The notes beneath the pieces were generated by a model. That model ran no database searches, was not told the origin of the DNA, and saw nothing but the letters and a program-made list of their open reading frames with translations. Positions 16,537 to 25,193 of a stretch of DNA of 64,000 bases are shown here, one piece after another (within the stretch, counting starts at the first letter, position 1; each line of letters begins with the position of its first letter). Origin of the DNA: Bradyrhizobium sp. CCGE-LA001 (GTDB lineage Bacteria; Pseudomonadota; Alphaproteobacteria; Rhizobiales; Xanthobacteraceae); contig NZ_CP013949.1 of assembly GCF_000296215.2 (NCBI RefSeq), positions 2,783,501-2,847,500 on the forward strand, written 5' to 3'. Both the position numbers and the translations under genes were made by a program.

Positions 16537-17610
16537 ATGAGCAAGAAACAATACCGGATCGCAGTCATTCCCGGCGACGGCATCGGCAAGGAAGTGATGC
16601 CCGAGGGCCTGCGCGTTCTGGAGGCGGCGGCGAAGAAGCACGGGGTCGCCGTGCATTTCGACCATTTCGACTTCTCGTCCTGGGACTATTACGAGAAGCA
16701 CGGCCAGATGATGCCGGACGATTGGAAGGAAAAGATCGGCAAGCACGACGCGATCTATTTCGGCGCCGTCGGCTGGCCGGCCAAGATCCCGGACCACGTC
16801 TCGCTGTGGGGCTCGCTGATCAAATTTCGCCGCGAGTTCGACCAGTACGTGAACCTGCGCCCGGTCCGGCTGATGCCCGGCGTGCCGTCGCCGCTGGCGA
16901 ACCGCAAGCCCGGCGATATCGACTTTTGGGTGGTGCGCGAGAACACGGAAGGTGAATATTCCTCCGTCGGCGGGCGCATGTTCCCGGATACCGACCGCGA
17001 GTTCGTGACGCAGCAGACGGTGATGACCCGCACCGGCGTCGACCGCATCCTGAAATTCGCCTTCGAGCTCGCCCAGTCGCGGCCGAAGAAGCACCTGACT
17101 TCGGCGACGAAGTCGAACGGCATCTCCATCACCATGCCCTATTGGGACGAGCGCGTGGAGGCGATGGCCAAGAAGTTTCCCGGCGTGAAGTGGGACAAGT
17201 ACCACATCGACATCCTGACCGCGAACTTCGTGCTGCATCCGGATTGGTTCGACGTCGTGGTCGGCTCCAACCTGTTCGGCGACATTCTCTCCGACCTCGG
17301 CCCGGCCTGCACCGGCACCATCGGTATCGCTCCGTCAGGCAACATCAATCCGGAGGGGGATTTCCCCTCGGTGTTCGAGCCCGTGCACGGCTCGGCGCCC
17401 GATATCGCAGGGCAGGGCATCGCCAATCCGATCGGCATGATCTGGTCGGGTGCGATGATGCTCGAACATCTCGGCGAGAAGGAAGCCGGCAAATCGATCG
17501 TCGAGGCGATCGAGCGCACGCTCGCCGAGCGCACGCTGCGCACCAAGGATCTCGGCGGCAACGCCGACACCACTGCGTGCGGCAAGGCGGTCGCGGATAT
17601 GGTGGATTAG
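16537..17610 (+). CDS. Tartrate/D-malate dehydrogenase family (TtuC/DmlA-like)
   Basis: 357 residues of the isopropylmalate/isocitrate dehydrogenase superfamily: VIPGDGIGKEV at the N-terminus, VVRENTEGEYSSVGG, TSATKSNG with the catalytic lysine, and NLFGDILSDL with metal-binding aspartates. The segment FGAVGWPAKIPDHVSLW is typical of tartrate dehydrogenase/decarboxylase and D-malate dehydrogenase rather than LeuB, and no leu genes are near. It oxidises tartrate or D-malate with NAD, and D-malate yields pyruvate and CO2. The ATG at 16537 starts the conserved fold. It is a single gene, divergent from the SDR. Confidence 0.85.
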   Translation: MSKKQYRIAVIPGDGIGKEVMPEGLRVLEAAAKKHGVAVHFDHFDFSSWDYYEKHGQMMPDDWKEKIGKHDAIYFGAVGWPAKIPDHVSLWGSLIKFRREFDQYVNLRPVRLMPGVPSPLANRKPGDIDFWVVRENTEGEYSSVGGRMFPDTDREFVTQQTVMTRTGVDRILKFAFELAQSRPKKHLTSATKSNGISITMPYWDERVEAMAKKFPGVKWDKYHIDILTANFVLHPDWFDVVVGSNLFGDILSDLGPACTGTIGIAPSGNINPEGDFPSVFEPVHGSAPDIAGQGIANPIGMIWSGAMMLEHLGEKEAGKSIVEAIERTLAERTLRTKDLGGNADTTACGKAVADMVD

Positions 17611-17619
17611 GGCAGGGCT

Positions 17620-17780
17620 TCCCCTCTCCCCTTGTGGGAGAGGGTGTCTCGCCGCGTAGCGGCGAGACGGGTGAGGGGTCTGTCTCCGCGGACCGGCCTC
17701 TATCAGTTACACGATTGTTCGCGGAGAGAACCCCTCATCCGGCGCTTCGCGCCACCTTCTCCCACAAGGGGAGAAGGGAA
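17620..17780. repeat. Long imperfect inverted repeat, family D
   Basis: The left part CCCCTCTCCCCTTGTGGGAG at 17621 pairs with CTCCCACAAGGGGAGAAGG ending at 17778. Inner pairs include GTGAGGGGT/ACCCCTCA and TCTCCGCG/CGCGGAGA. It fills the convergent gap after the tartrate dehydrogenase gene and could act as a bidirectional terminator. Confidence 0.8.
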
Positions 17781-17800
17781 GGGACGTGCGCGCGCGCCGC

Positions 17801-18874
17801 TCAGCTCGCGATCCTCTCGATCGCCGCCTGGTCCAGCCCGAACTTCTTCCCGGACTCCAGAATGTCCTGCCAGGTGGTCGGGTCGACCGGAATGCCTTCG
17901 GCGAGGCGCTTCTTCTTGGTCTCGCGCTCGGGTTCGCCGGCGATCTTGACCTTGTCGATGCCGGGGCCGGGTGACGAGCCGGTGTGCCAGGCGACGAAGC
18001 TCTCGACCTCGCGTGCGAGGTTCTCGCCGGTGCCGAGCTTATCCGGGTCGATGACGACCGAGAGCATGCCGTTGAGGACGTTGTATTTGCCGTCGGACGG
18101 GCCCTTGACCACCTGCCCGCCGGAGAGCGCGCCGCCGAGGATTTCGCACACCAGCGCCAGTCCCGAACCCTTGTGCTCGCCGAACGGCAGGATGGCGCCG
18201 TAAGGTGGGATCACGGTATAGCGCGGATTAACGGTGGGCTTGCCTTCATTGTCGATGATGGTGCCGGGCTCGAGCTCGACGCCCTTGTTGTGAGCGACGC
18301 GGGTCTTGCCCTGCGCGATCCGGCTGGTGGCGAAGTCGAGCACGATGGGATCCTTGCCCCTGCGCGGAATGCCGACGCAGAAGGGGTTGGTGCCGTGGCG
18401 CGCATCGCTGCCACCCCAGGGCGCCACGATCGGGCGCGAGATCACGTTGACGAAGTGGATCGAGACCAGGCCGTGGTCGATGCACTGCTCGGCCCAGTGG
18501 CCGATCCGGCCGATGTGATGGGAGTTGGAGAGGCCGACGAGACACACGCCGTTGCGCTTGGCACGCTCGGCGGCCAGCTCCATCGCTTCATGGCCGATCA
18601 CTTGGCCGTAGCCGGTGAGGCCGTCGAGGGTGAGCAGCGGACCGGTGTCGAGGACGATCTTGACGTGCTGGTTCACGGCGAGACCGCCCGTGGTGACGCT
18701 CTGCACATAGCGCGGAATCATGCCGACGCCGTGCGAGTCGTGCCCCCTAAGATTGGCCTCGACGAGGTTGGTGGCGACGAGCTCGGCTTCGTGGTCCGTG
18801 GAGCCGCCGGCCTTGACGATGGCATGGATGGCGCTGGTGAGCGGCTCTGCCTTGATGATGCGGTAATCGGCCAT
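17801..18874 (-). CDS. Ldh2/malate dehydrogenase-type 2-hydroxyacid oxidoreductase
   Basis: 357 residues of the non-Rossmann malate/L-lactate dehydrogenase family, which also contains ureidoglycolate dehydrogenase (AllD). GHDSHG at 44-49 and the LSNSHHIGRIGHW segment with catalytic His119/His120 are the signatures, with LPFGEHKGSGLALVCEILGG later. It oxidises an (S)-2-hydroxyacid, or reduces the 2-oxoacid, with NAD(P). It is the last gene of a probable four-gene unit with the hydroxyacid dehydrogenase (11-base gap), amidohydrolase and LysR regulator. An in-frame extension upstream is antisense coincidence: ATG 18874 gives the normal start. Confidence 0.87.
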   Translation of the reverse strand: MADYRIIKAEPLTSAIHAIVKAGGSTDHEAELVATNLVEANLRGHDSHGVGMIPRYVQSVTTGGLAVNQHVKIVLDTGPLLTLDGLTGYGQVIGHEAMELAAERAKRNGVCLVGLSNSHHIGRIGHWAEQCIDHGLVSIHFVNVISRPIVAPWGGSDARHGTNPFCVGIPRRGKDPIVLDFATSRIAQGKTRVAHNKGVELEPGTIIDNEGKPTVNPRYTVIPPYGAILPFGEHKGSGLALVCEILGGALSGGQVVKGPSDGKYNVLNGMLSVVIDPDKLGTGENLAREVESFVAWHTGSSPGPGIDKVKIAGEPERETKKKRLAEGIPVDPTTWQDILESGKKFGLDQAAIERIAS

Positions 18875-18885
18875 TGTTGTTGTTC

Positions 18886-19797
18886 TTATCCCTTCACGAT
18901 CCGGCGGCAGTGCTCCCATGCCGCGCCAATCAGGTTCTCGCTCGCCTCCGGCGTACGGAAGGCCGAATGTGCCGACAGCGTCACGTTCGGCAATTTCGTG
19001 AGCGGATGATCGCCGGGCAACGGCTCGATGTTGAAGACGTCGAGGCCGGCATGGCGGATGTGGCCCGACTTCAACGCGTCGATCATGGCGGCCTCGTCGA
19101 CGATCGCGGCGCGGGCGGTGTTGATGAGGATGACGCCGGGCTTCATCGCAAAGATCTTCTCGCGCGTGATCATGCCGCGCGTCTCGTCGTTGAGCAGCAG
19201 ATGCAGCGACACGACGTCGCTCTTCGCCAGCACGGTATCGAAGTCGGTGAACTCCACGCCCGCGTGGCTCTTCGGCGAGCGATTCCAGGCGATCACCTTC
19301 ATGCCGCTGCCGGACGCGATGCGCGCAACTTCCGCCGCGATGCCGCCGAAGCCGATCAGGCCGAGCGTCTTGCCGGTGAGCTGCATGCCGTCCTCGCGCA
19401 GCCAGTTGCCGCCGCGCATCTCCCGATCCATCATCGCGATGACGCGGGCCGAGGCCCACATCAACGCGATCGCGGATTCCGCCACTGCGGTGTCGCCATA
19501 GCCCTTGATCAGATGCACGGAGATGCCAAGCTCGGCGAGTTCCTCCGGATTCATGTAGCTGCGCGCGCCGGTGCCGAGGAACACGACGTGCTTCAGCCCG
19601 GTGCACTTCTTCGCGACCTCGGTCGGCAGTGCCGTATGATCGACGATAGCGATCTCGGCGCCGTCGAGGATTTCAGGATATTGCTCGGGCTTGATGTCGG
19701 GGTCCCTGTGGATCCGGACCTTGGGATCCCCAGGCTTCTCCAGCCGCTCCATGATCACGGCAAGGGCTTCGTTGGCGTCGACGAAAACTCCGCGCAT
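18886..19797 (-). CDS. D-2-hydroxyacid dehydrogenase (NAD-binding)
   Basis: 303 residues. The NAD loop GLIGFGGIA lies mid-protein, and the catalytic Arg (INTARAAIVDE), Glu (NIEPLPGDHPL) and His (LSAHSAFRTPEA) are all present. It interconverts D-2-hydroxyacids and 2-oxoacids. The ATG at 19797, behind GGAGAGG, is preferred over the upstream TTG. Gaps of 11-12 bases on both sides place it between the amidohydrolase and the Ldh2-type enzyme. The two dehydrogenases belong to unrelated families with opposite usual stereochemistry. Confidence 0.88.
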   Translation of the reverse strand: MRGVFVDANEALAVIMERLEKPGDPKVRIHRDPDIKPEQYPEILDGAEIAIVDHTALPTEVAKKCTGLKHVVFLGTGARSYMNPEELAELGISVHLIKGYGDTAVAESAIALMWASARVIAMMDREMRGGNWLREDGMQLTGKTLGLIGFGGIAAEVARIASGSGMKVIAWNRSPKSHAGVEFTDFDTVLAKSDVVSLHLLLNDETRGMITREKIFAMKPGVILINTARAAIVDEAAMIDALKSGHIRHAGLDVFNIEPLPGDHPLTKLPNVTLSAHSAFRTPEASENLIGAAWEHCRRIVKG

Positions 19798-19809
19798 GAT
19801 CCTCTCCAA

Positions 19810-21060
19810 TCAGGAAGCGACGCCGGCGATCGCCAGCACGGTATGCATGAGAACGTTGGTGCCCGCGGCGCAGTCCGGCTGCGTCGCGTCCTCCAGCTCG
19901 TTATGGCTGATGCCGTCCTTGCAGGGAACGAACACCATGGCCGCCGGCATGACGGTGTTGAGGTTGCAGGCATCGTGGCCGGCGCCGGAGGTGATGCGGC
20001 GCGAGGAATAGCCAAGCGTCTTCGCTGCGTTCTCGACGGCAGCGATGAGCTTGGGATCAAAATGCGTCGGCGGCTTGCGCCAGACCAGGTCGATCTTGAC
20101 GTCGACTTTGCGGCGCCCGGCGATCTCGGCAATGGCGGCGCGCAAGTCGCGATCGAGCGCGTCCATGATGGCGCCGTCGGCACTGCGGCAATCCATGGTG
20201 AAGGCGATCTCGCCGGGGATGACGTTGCGCGAGGGATTGGCGATGACGGCTTCGCCGATGGTGCCGACCGCGTTCGGACCGTGCTTCTTTGCGATGGACT
20301 CCATCGCCAGCACGATTTCCGACAGCGTCGCCAGCGCGTCGCGCCGCAGCGGCATCGGCGTCGAGCCGGCATGGCTCTCGAAGCCGGAAATCTTGCCGTC
20401 GTACCAGAGCACGCCCTGACCGGAATCGACCACGCCGATGGTCTTGCCTTCGGCCTCGAGGATCGGACCCTGCTCGATGTGCAGCTCGACAAAGCAGCCG
20501 AGCTTCTGGAAGCCGACCGGCTTGTCGCCGCGATAGCCGATGCCGTCGAGCGCCTGGCCGACGGTGATGCCCTCGGCGTCCTTGCGCGACAAAATGTCGT
20601 CGGTGGTGAAGTCGCCGACATAGGCGGCGGAGGCCATCATCGCAGGTGCGAAGCGCGAGCCTTCCTCGTTGGTCCAGTTCACGACGCAGATCGGCGCCTC
20701 GGTCTCGATGCCGGCGTCGTTCAACGTGCGGATCACTTCCAGCGCGCCGAGCGTCCCCAAAATACCGTCATACTTGCCGCCGGTCGGCTGGGTGTCGAGA
20801 TGCGAGCCGATGCCGACGGGCAGCTTCGACATATCGCGACCCTTGCGCAGGCCGAACTGCGAGCCGAGCGCGTCGACATGGACCTCCAAGCCCGCGTCTT
20901 CGCAGGCCTTGCGGAACCAGTCGCGCACCTGCTTGTCTTCGTTGCTCAGCGTCAGCCGCCGCACGCCGCCCTTGACCGTCGCACCGAACTTTGCGGTCTC
21001 GTGGATCGAGCCCCAGAGGCGGGCGGAATCGATTTGCAGATTGGTGGCGGCTCGGCTCAT
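19810..21060 (-). CDS. Zn-dependent N-carbamoyl-L-amino acid hydrolase / allantoate amidohydrolase-like (M20)
   Basis: 416 residues of the M20 peptidase-like amidohydrolase family. Metal ligands are His87 and Asp98 in GSHLDTQPTGGKYDG, Glu132/Glu133 in NEEGSRF, His194 in VELHIEQGP and His386 in ISHNELED. The TQPTGGKYDG form resembles N-carbamoyl-L-amino acid hydrolases and beta-ureidopropionases more than E. coli AllC. It should release ammonia and CO2 from an N-carbamoyl (ureido) substrate. It follows the LysR gene by 30 bases and precedes the hydroxyacid dehydrogenase. Confidence 0.85.
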   Translation of the reverse strand: MSRAATNLQIDSARLWGSIHETAKFGATVKGGVRRLTLSNEDKQVRDWFRKACEDAGLEVHVDALGSQFGLRKGRDMSKLPVGIGSHLDTQPTGGKYDGILGTLGALEVIRTLNDAGIETEAPICVVNWTNEEGSRFAPAMMASAAYVGDFTTDDILSRKDAEGITVGQALDGIGYRGDKPVGFQKLGCFVELHIEQGPILEAEGKTIGVVDSGQGVLWYDGKISGFESHAGSTPMPLRRDALATLSEIVLAMESIAKKHGPNAVGTIGEAVIANPSRNVIPGEIAFTMDCRSADGAIMDALDRDLRAAIAEIAGRRKVDVKIDLVWRKPPTHFDPKLIAAVENAAKTLGYSSRRITSGAGHDACNLNTVMPAAMVFVPCKDGISHNELEDATQPDCAAGTNVLMHTVLAIAGVAS

Positions 21061-21090
21061 GCGGTCGTTCTCTCTCTTGTCCGGCGCTTT

Positions 21091-22008
21091 TCAATGGCGC
21101 GCCAGCGCGGGCGCGTCAACCGCGAGGCTGCTCTGCGCAATCTGCCGGGCGAGCTCAGCGACGCGCTCCACGGCGACGACGTCGGGCGAGGCGAGCCAGC
21201 TCGCGGTGAAGGTGAGGGGCGCAATCGCAAGATCGGTATCGAGCAGTTGCAGCCGACCGTCGGCCAGCTCGTTCTCGACGATGGCGTCGGGGATCACGGC
21301 GATGCCGAGCCCCTCGATCGCCATGTGGATCACGGTCGCGAGCGAGGCGGAGGCATGCAGCCGGATCGGCGGCAGCTCCGGCCGGTCGAACACCTCGCGC
21401 ACGACCTCATAGGGCTTGGTCTTGCGCGGGAAAGTGATGATCGGAAATCGCGCGAGCTGCGCCGGCGTCAACGGTCCTTTGCCGAGGCCGAGCGAGGGGC
21501 TGGCGAGGAAGCCGATCGGATAATCGGCGAGCACGCGGTTGTGCACGCCGGAAGCGGACAGCGGCCCGACGACGAAGGCGAGCTCGATCTCCTGCGCGAG
21601 CAGACGCGCGGTGAGGTTCGGCGTGATGTCGACCTCGATCTCCAGCGACAGGTTCGGATAGATCTCGTTGACGCTCTTCACCAGCCGCGGCAGCCAGGTG
21701 TGCACGATGGTTTCGGCGACGCCGAGCCGCATCACGCCGCGCATCGCGGAAGCATCGCCGATCTCCGCCATCATCTGAGCGCGCAGGCCGATCAGCTTCT
21801 CGGCGTAGACCATCATCTGCCGGCCGCTCGGGGTCGGTGAGGCCACGCGATGATCGCGGTTGAGCAGCTTCACGCCCATCTCGCGTTCGAGCTGGGCGAT
21901 GCGCTGGGAGATCGCCGGTTGGGTCGTATTGAGGCGTTGAGCAGCGCCGCGAAAGCTGCCGAGCTTCACAACCCAGAGGAACGTCTCGATCGACCTGAAG
22001 TCCAGCAT
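21091..22008 (-). CDS. LysR-family transcriptional regulator
   Basis: 305 residues with an N-terminal winged helix (SFRGAAQRLNTTQPAISQRI, about 18-37) and a two-lobe inducer-binding domain. It is divergent from the hydro-lyase/Liv importer genes and heads the amidohydrolase-dehydrogenase genes on its own strand, so it can control both sides from the 120-base gap. A strong palindrome sits 18 bases upstream of its start. The inducer is probably the imported substrate or an early intermediate. Confidence 0.9.
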   Translation of the reverse strand: MLDFRSIETFLWVVKLGSFRGAAQRLNTTQPAISQRIAQLEREMGVKLLNRDHRVASPTPSGRQMMVYAEKLIGLRAQMMAEIGDASAMRGVMRLGVAETIVHTWLPRLVKSVNEIYPNLSLEIEVDITPNLTARLLAQEIELAFVVGPLSASGVHNRVLADYPIGFLASPSLGLGKGPLTPAQLARFPIITFPRKTKPYEVVREVFDRPELPPIRLHASASLATVIHMAIEGLGIAVIPDAIVENELADGRLQLLDTDLAIAPLTFTASWLASPDVVAVERVAELARQIAQSSLAVDAPALARH

Positions 22009-22025
22009 TGGAAGGATTTTCCCAG

Positions 22026-22046
22026 TCGATAAAATGGATTTATCGA
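22026..22046. promoter_or_regulatory. Candidate LysR operator palindrome
   Basis: TCGATAAA (22026-22033), spacer ATGGA, TTTATCGA (22039-22046) form a perfect 8-bp inverted repeat containing a T-N11-A core typical of LysR sites. It lies 18 bases before the LysR ATG and 82 bases before the divergent hydro-lyase ATG, in locally AT-rich DNA. Binding by the adjacent LysR protein is inferred. Confidence 0.65.
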
Positions 22047-22128
22047 GATTGATTAGAAACGACGATTAGACTTTATAGCACGCTTGGTGTTGGCTTGTCT
22101 TTGTCGAGTTTATAGGCAGGTCGATCAC

Positions 22129-22944
22129 ATGACTGTTTTGGTGGCAGCGCAGCAAACTGAAACGCCCGACGCCCTTCCGAGCCGCAAGGCTCGGCTCGCC
22201 TACCGCGGGGGATTGGTCGCCTCCACCGCCGGCGTGGCTCCAGGCTTCGTCCAGGGCAATCTGGCGATCCTGCCGGCCGAATATGCCGGCGCCTTCCACC
22301 GCTTCTGCCAGCTCAATCCGAAGCCGTGCCCGATCATCGGCATGTCCGACGTCGGCAGCCCTTTCATCCCGTCGCTGGGCGCCGATCTCGACATCCGCAC
22401 CGACGTGCCGCGCTACCGGGTCTGGCGCGACGGCGAGGTCGTGGACGAGCCGACCGACGTCACCAAGCATTGGCGCGACGACCTCGTCACCTTCGTGCTG
22501 GGCTGCTCGTTCTCGTTCGAAGAAGCGCTGCTCGACGAGGGCATGCCGATCCGCCACATCGAGCAGAACGTGCGCGTGCCGATGTACCGCACCAACATCG
22601 CCTGCGGCGAGGCCGGTCCGTTCGCCGGCCCCATGGTGGTGTCGATGCGTCCGTTCAAGCCGGCGGACGCGATCCGTGCGGTGCAGATCACCTCGCGTTA
22701 TCCCGCCGTGCACGGTGCTCCCGTGCATCTCGGCCATCCGCATCTGATCGGCATCAAGGACATCGCCAAGCCCGACTACGGCGATCCGGTGCCGGTTGCC
22801 GACGACGAGATCCCGGTGTTCTGGGCTTGCGGCGTGACGCCGCAATCGGTCATCAACGCTGCCAAACTGCCGTTCGCCATCACGCATTCGCCCGGCCTGA
22901 TGCTGGTGACGGATATGAAGAACAGGACCATGGCCGTGATATAG
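22129..22944 (+). CDS. DUF1445 putative hydro-lyase (D-glutamate cyclase family)
   Basis: 271 residues of the family usually annotated as putative hydro-lyase or YcsI; one mammalian member domain is D-glutamate cyclase. Recognisable blocks are PGFVQGNLAILP, CPIIGMSDVGSP, FVLGCSFSFEEALL and VTPQSVINAAKLPFAITHSPG. The reaction is probably a lyase or cyclase step on a small carboxylic acid. The ATG at 22129 follows a short leader. It is divergent from LysR and 92 bases before the importer genes, which points to a job in metabolising the imported compound. Confidence 0.83.
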   Translation: MTVLVAAQQTETPDALPSRKARLAYRGGLVASTAGVAPGFVQGNLAILPAEYAGAFHRFCQLNPKPCPIIGMSDVGSPFIPSLGADLDIRTDVPRYRVWRDGEVVDEPTDVTKHWRDDLVTFVLGCSFSFEEALLDEGMPIRHIEQNVRVPMYRTNIACGEAGPFAGPMVVSMRPFKPADAIRAVQITSRYPAVHGAPVHLGHPHLIGIKDIAKPDYGDPVPVADDEIPVFWACGVTPQSVINAAKLPFAITHSPGLMLVTDMKNRTMAVI

Positions 22945-23036
22945 TAGGCAGCATCTGCTGCTTGTTCGAGCTTTACGCCATCTGACAATCGTTTCATGCG
23001 ATACACGCAAAATTCGAATAATAGGGGACTTTGCCA

Positions 23037-24281
23037 ATGACGATCACTCGCCGCGACGTTCTGCTCGGAGCCACCGCCGCTGCCGCGCTGCTGCCGCTAG
23101 CCGCGCGCGCGCAAACTTCTGAAGTGGTGATCGGCGCGACCTATCCGTTGTCGGGGTCCGGCGCCCAGGTGGGTGTCGATGCGCAGCGCGCGTTCGAGAC
23201 GGCGGTCGACATCATCAACAACGACCAGGACCTCGACCTTCCGCTCGCCAAGGGCGTCGGCTTGCCGGGTCTTGGTGGCGCCAAGATCCGTCTCGTCTAT
23301 GCCGACACCCAGGGCGACCCGCAGAAGGGGCGGGCCGAAGCCGAGCGCCTGATCACGCAGGAAAAGGTCTGCGCCATCCTCGGTACCTATCAAAGCGCGG
23401 TCGCAGTCACGATCAGCCAGATCTGCGAACGCTACCAGACTCCGTTCATCTCGGCGGACAACTCCTCGCCGAGCCTGCATCGCCGCGGCCTGAAATACTA
23501 TTTCCGCGCCTCGCCGCATGACGAGATGTTCTCGGCGGGGATGTTCGACTTCCTCGATGCGATGAAGAAGAAGGGCGCCAAGGCGAATACGCTGGCGCTG
23601 TTCCACGAAGACACGATCTTCGGCACCGACTCCGCCAACGCACAGACCAGGCTCGCCAACGAGCGCGGCTACAAGATCGTCGCCGACATCAAGTACCGCG
23701 CCAACTCGCCGTCGCTCTCGGCCGAGGTGCAGCAGCTCAAGGCCGCCAATGCCGACGTGCTGATGCCCTCGAGCTACACCACCGACGGCATCCTGCTGGT
23801 CAAGACCATGGCCGAGCTCGGATACAAGCCGAACGCCATCGTGGCGCAGGCCGCCGGCTTCTCCGAGAAGGCGCTGTACGACGCGGTCGGCGACAAGCTC
23901 GAGGGCGCGATCACCCGCGGCAGCTTCTCGCTCGATCTCGCCGCCAAGCGCCCGATGGTCGGCAAGATCAACGATCTGTTCAAGGCGAAGTCGGGCAAGG
24001 ACCTCAACGACAACACGTCGCGGCAGTTCATGGCCATGATCATCATGGCTGATGCCATCAATCGCGCCAAATCCACCGACGGCGAGAAGATCCGCGACGC
24101 GCTGGCCGCGACCGAGATGCCGGGCGAGCAGACCATCATGCCCTGGAAGCGCGTCAAGTTCGACGAGATGGGCCAGAACAATGACGCCGACCCGGTGCTC
24201 CTGCAGTATGTCGGCGGCAAGTTCGTCACCATCTTCCCGACGCAGGCGGCGGTGGCCGATGCGATCTGGCCGATGAAATAA
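23037..24281 (+). CDS. Liv-type ABC transporter substrate-binding protein
   Basis: 414 residues of the periplasmic type I binding-protein fold used by branched-chain amino acid/amide/urea importers. The leader MTITRRDVLLGATAAAALLP has a twin arginine and a cleavage site after ARA near residue 25. The mature part begins with VVIGATYPLSGSGAQVGVDA, typical of the family. I preferred the ATG at 23037 to a TTG two codons earlier. Four transport genes follow. The ligand is unknown, but the neighbouring amidohydrolase and dehydrogenases suggest an amide or ureido acid rather than leucine. Confidence 0.9.
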   Translation: MTITRRDVLLGATAAAALLPLAARAQTSEVVIGATYPLSGSGAQVGVDAQRAFETAVDIINNDQDLDLPLAKGVGLPGLGGAKIRLVYADTQGDPQKGRAEAERLITQEKVCAILGTYQSAVAVTISQICERYQTPFISADNSSPSLHRRGLKYYFRASPHDEMFSAGMFDFLDAMKKKGAKANTLALFHEDTIFGTDSANAQTRLANERGYKIVADIKYRANSPSLSAEVQQLKAANADVLMPSSYTTDGILLVKTMAELGYKPNAIVAQAAGFSEKALYDAVGDKLEGAITRGSFSLDLAAKRPMVGKINDLFKAKSGKDLNDNTSRQFMAMIIMADAINRAKSTDGEKIRDALAATEMPGEQTIMPWKRVKFDEMGQNNDADPVLLQYVGGKFVTIFPTQAAVADAIWPMK

Positions 24282-24314
24282 GCGATCAGGCGACCGGGCG
24301 GGGGACGAAGCCAC

Positions 24315-25193
24315 GTGACAGCCGAAACTATTATCCAGAGTCTTGCGAGCGGCCTCTTGATGGGGCTGCTCTACGGACTGATCGCCGTTGGCCTGGCGTT
24401 GATCTTCGGCCTGATGGACGTCGTCAACTTCGCCCACGGCGAATTCCTGATGCTCGCGATGTACGTGACGTTCTTCCTGTTCACGTTCTTCGCGATCGAT
24501 CCGTTGCTGTCGGCGCCACTGGCCGCCGCCGCCTTGTTTGTGGTGGGGGCGGCGGTCTATCTCGTGATCGTGCGGTTTGCGATGCGCGCCAAGGCCAATG
24601 TCGGCATGGTGCAGATCTTCGCGACCTTTGGCCTTGCGATCGTGATGCGCGGCCTGGCGCAGCTGTTTTTCACGGCCGACTATCGCAGCGTCCCCAACTC
24701 ATGGCTCGGCGGCAAGACGGTTTCGGTCGCCGGCATCTTCCTTCCGCAGCCGCAGCTGTTCGGCGCGCTGGTCGCGATCGCCGCGTTCGGCGGGCTCTAC
24801 CTCTTCATCAACCGCACCGATTTCGGCCGCGCGCTGGAGGCGACCCGTGAGGATCCCGGCGCGGTGGCCCTCGTCGGCATCGACAAGAACCGGGTGTTCG
24901 CGCTCGGCTGGGGCATTGGCGGCGCGCTGGTCGGGCTAGCCGGCGCCATCATGGCGACCTTCTTCTACATTTATCCCGACGTCGGCGCATCCTTTGCGCT
25001 GATCGCCTATGTCACGGTGGCGCTCGGCGGCTTCGGCAGCGTGTTCGGCGCCTTTGCCGGCGGCATCATCGTCGGCCTGGTCGAAGCCACCACCGCGTTG
25101 ATCCTGCCGCCTTCGTTGAAGTCGGTTGGCATCTACGCGGTCTATCTGCTCGTCGTGTTCATCCGGCCGCGTGGCCTGTTCGGGTCGATGTGA
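24315..25193 (+). CDS. Branched-chain amino acid-type ABC permease (LivH-like)
   Basis: 292 residues, mostly membrane helices, with GLLYGLIAVGLALIFGLMDV and NFAHGEFLML at the N-terminus and the cytoplasmic coupling region EATREDPGAVALVGI. It forms the inner-membrane channel with the LivM-like partner. Translation starts at GTG 24315 behind GGGGGACG. Its stop overlaps the next start in TGATG. Confidence 0.92.
   Translation: MTAETIIQSLASGLLMGLLYGLIAVGLALIFGLMDVVNFAHGEFLMLAMYVTFFLFTFFAIDPLLSAPLAAAALFVVGAAVYLVIVRFAMRAKANVGMVQIFATFGLAIVMRGLAQLFFTADYRSVPNSWLGGKTVSVAGIFLPQPQLFGALVAIAAFGGLYLFINRTDFGRALEATREDPGAVALVGIDKNRVFALGWGIGGALVGLAGAIMATFFYIYPDVGASFALIAYVTVALGGFGSVFGAFAGGIIVGLVEATTALILPPSLKSVGIYAVYLLVVFIRPRGLFGSM

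Noticed and set aside
16537..17610. 3-isopropylmalate dehydrogenase (leuB)
   Set aside because: Motifs such as GAVGWPAKIPDHVSLW fit tartrate/D-malate dehydrogenases, and no leucine biosynthesis genes are near.
17801..19606. A 601-codon minus-strand frame that would fuse the Ldh2-type enzyme to a long N-terminal extension
   Set aside because: The extra residues come from the wrong frame of the neighbouring dehydrogenase gene. ATG 18874 gives the conserved start.
18874..21840. A 988-codon open frame on the + strand
   Set aside because: It is antisense to well-supported genes (hydroxyacid dehydrogenase, amidohydrolase, LysR), and its product is Arg/His/Asp-rich with no family motif. Long shadow frames are common in GC-rich DNA.
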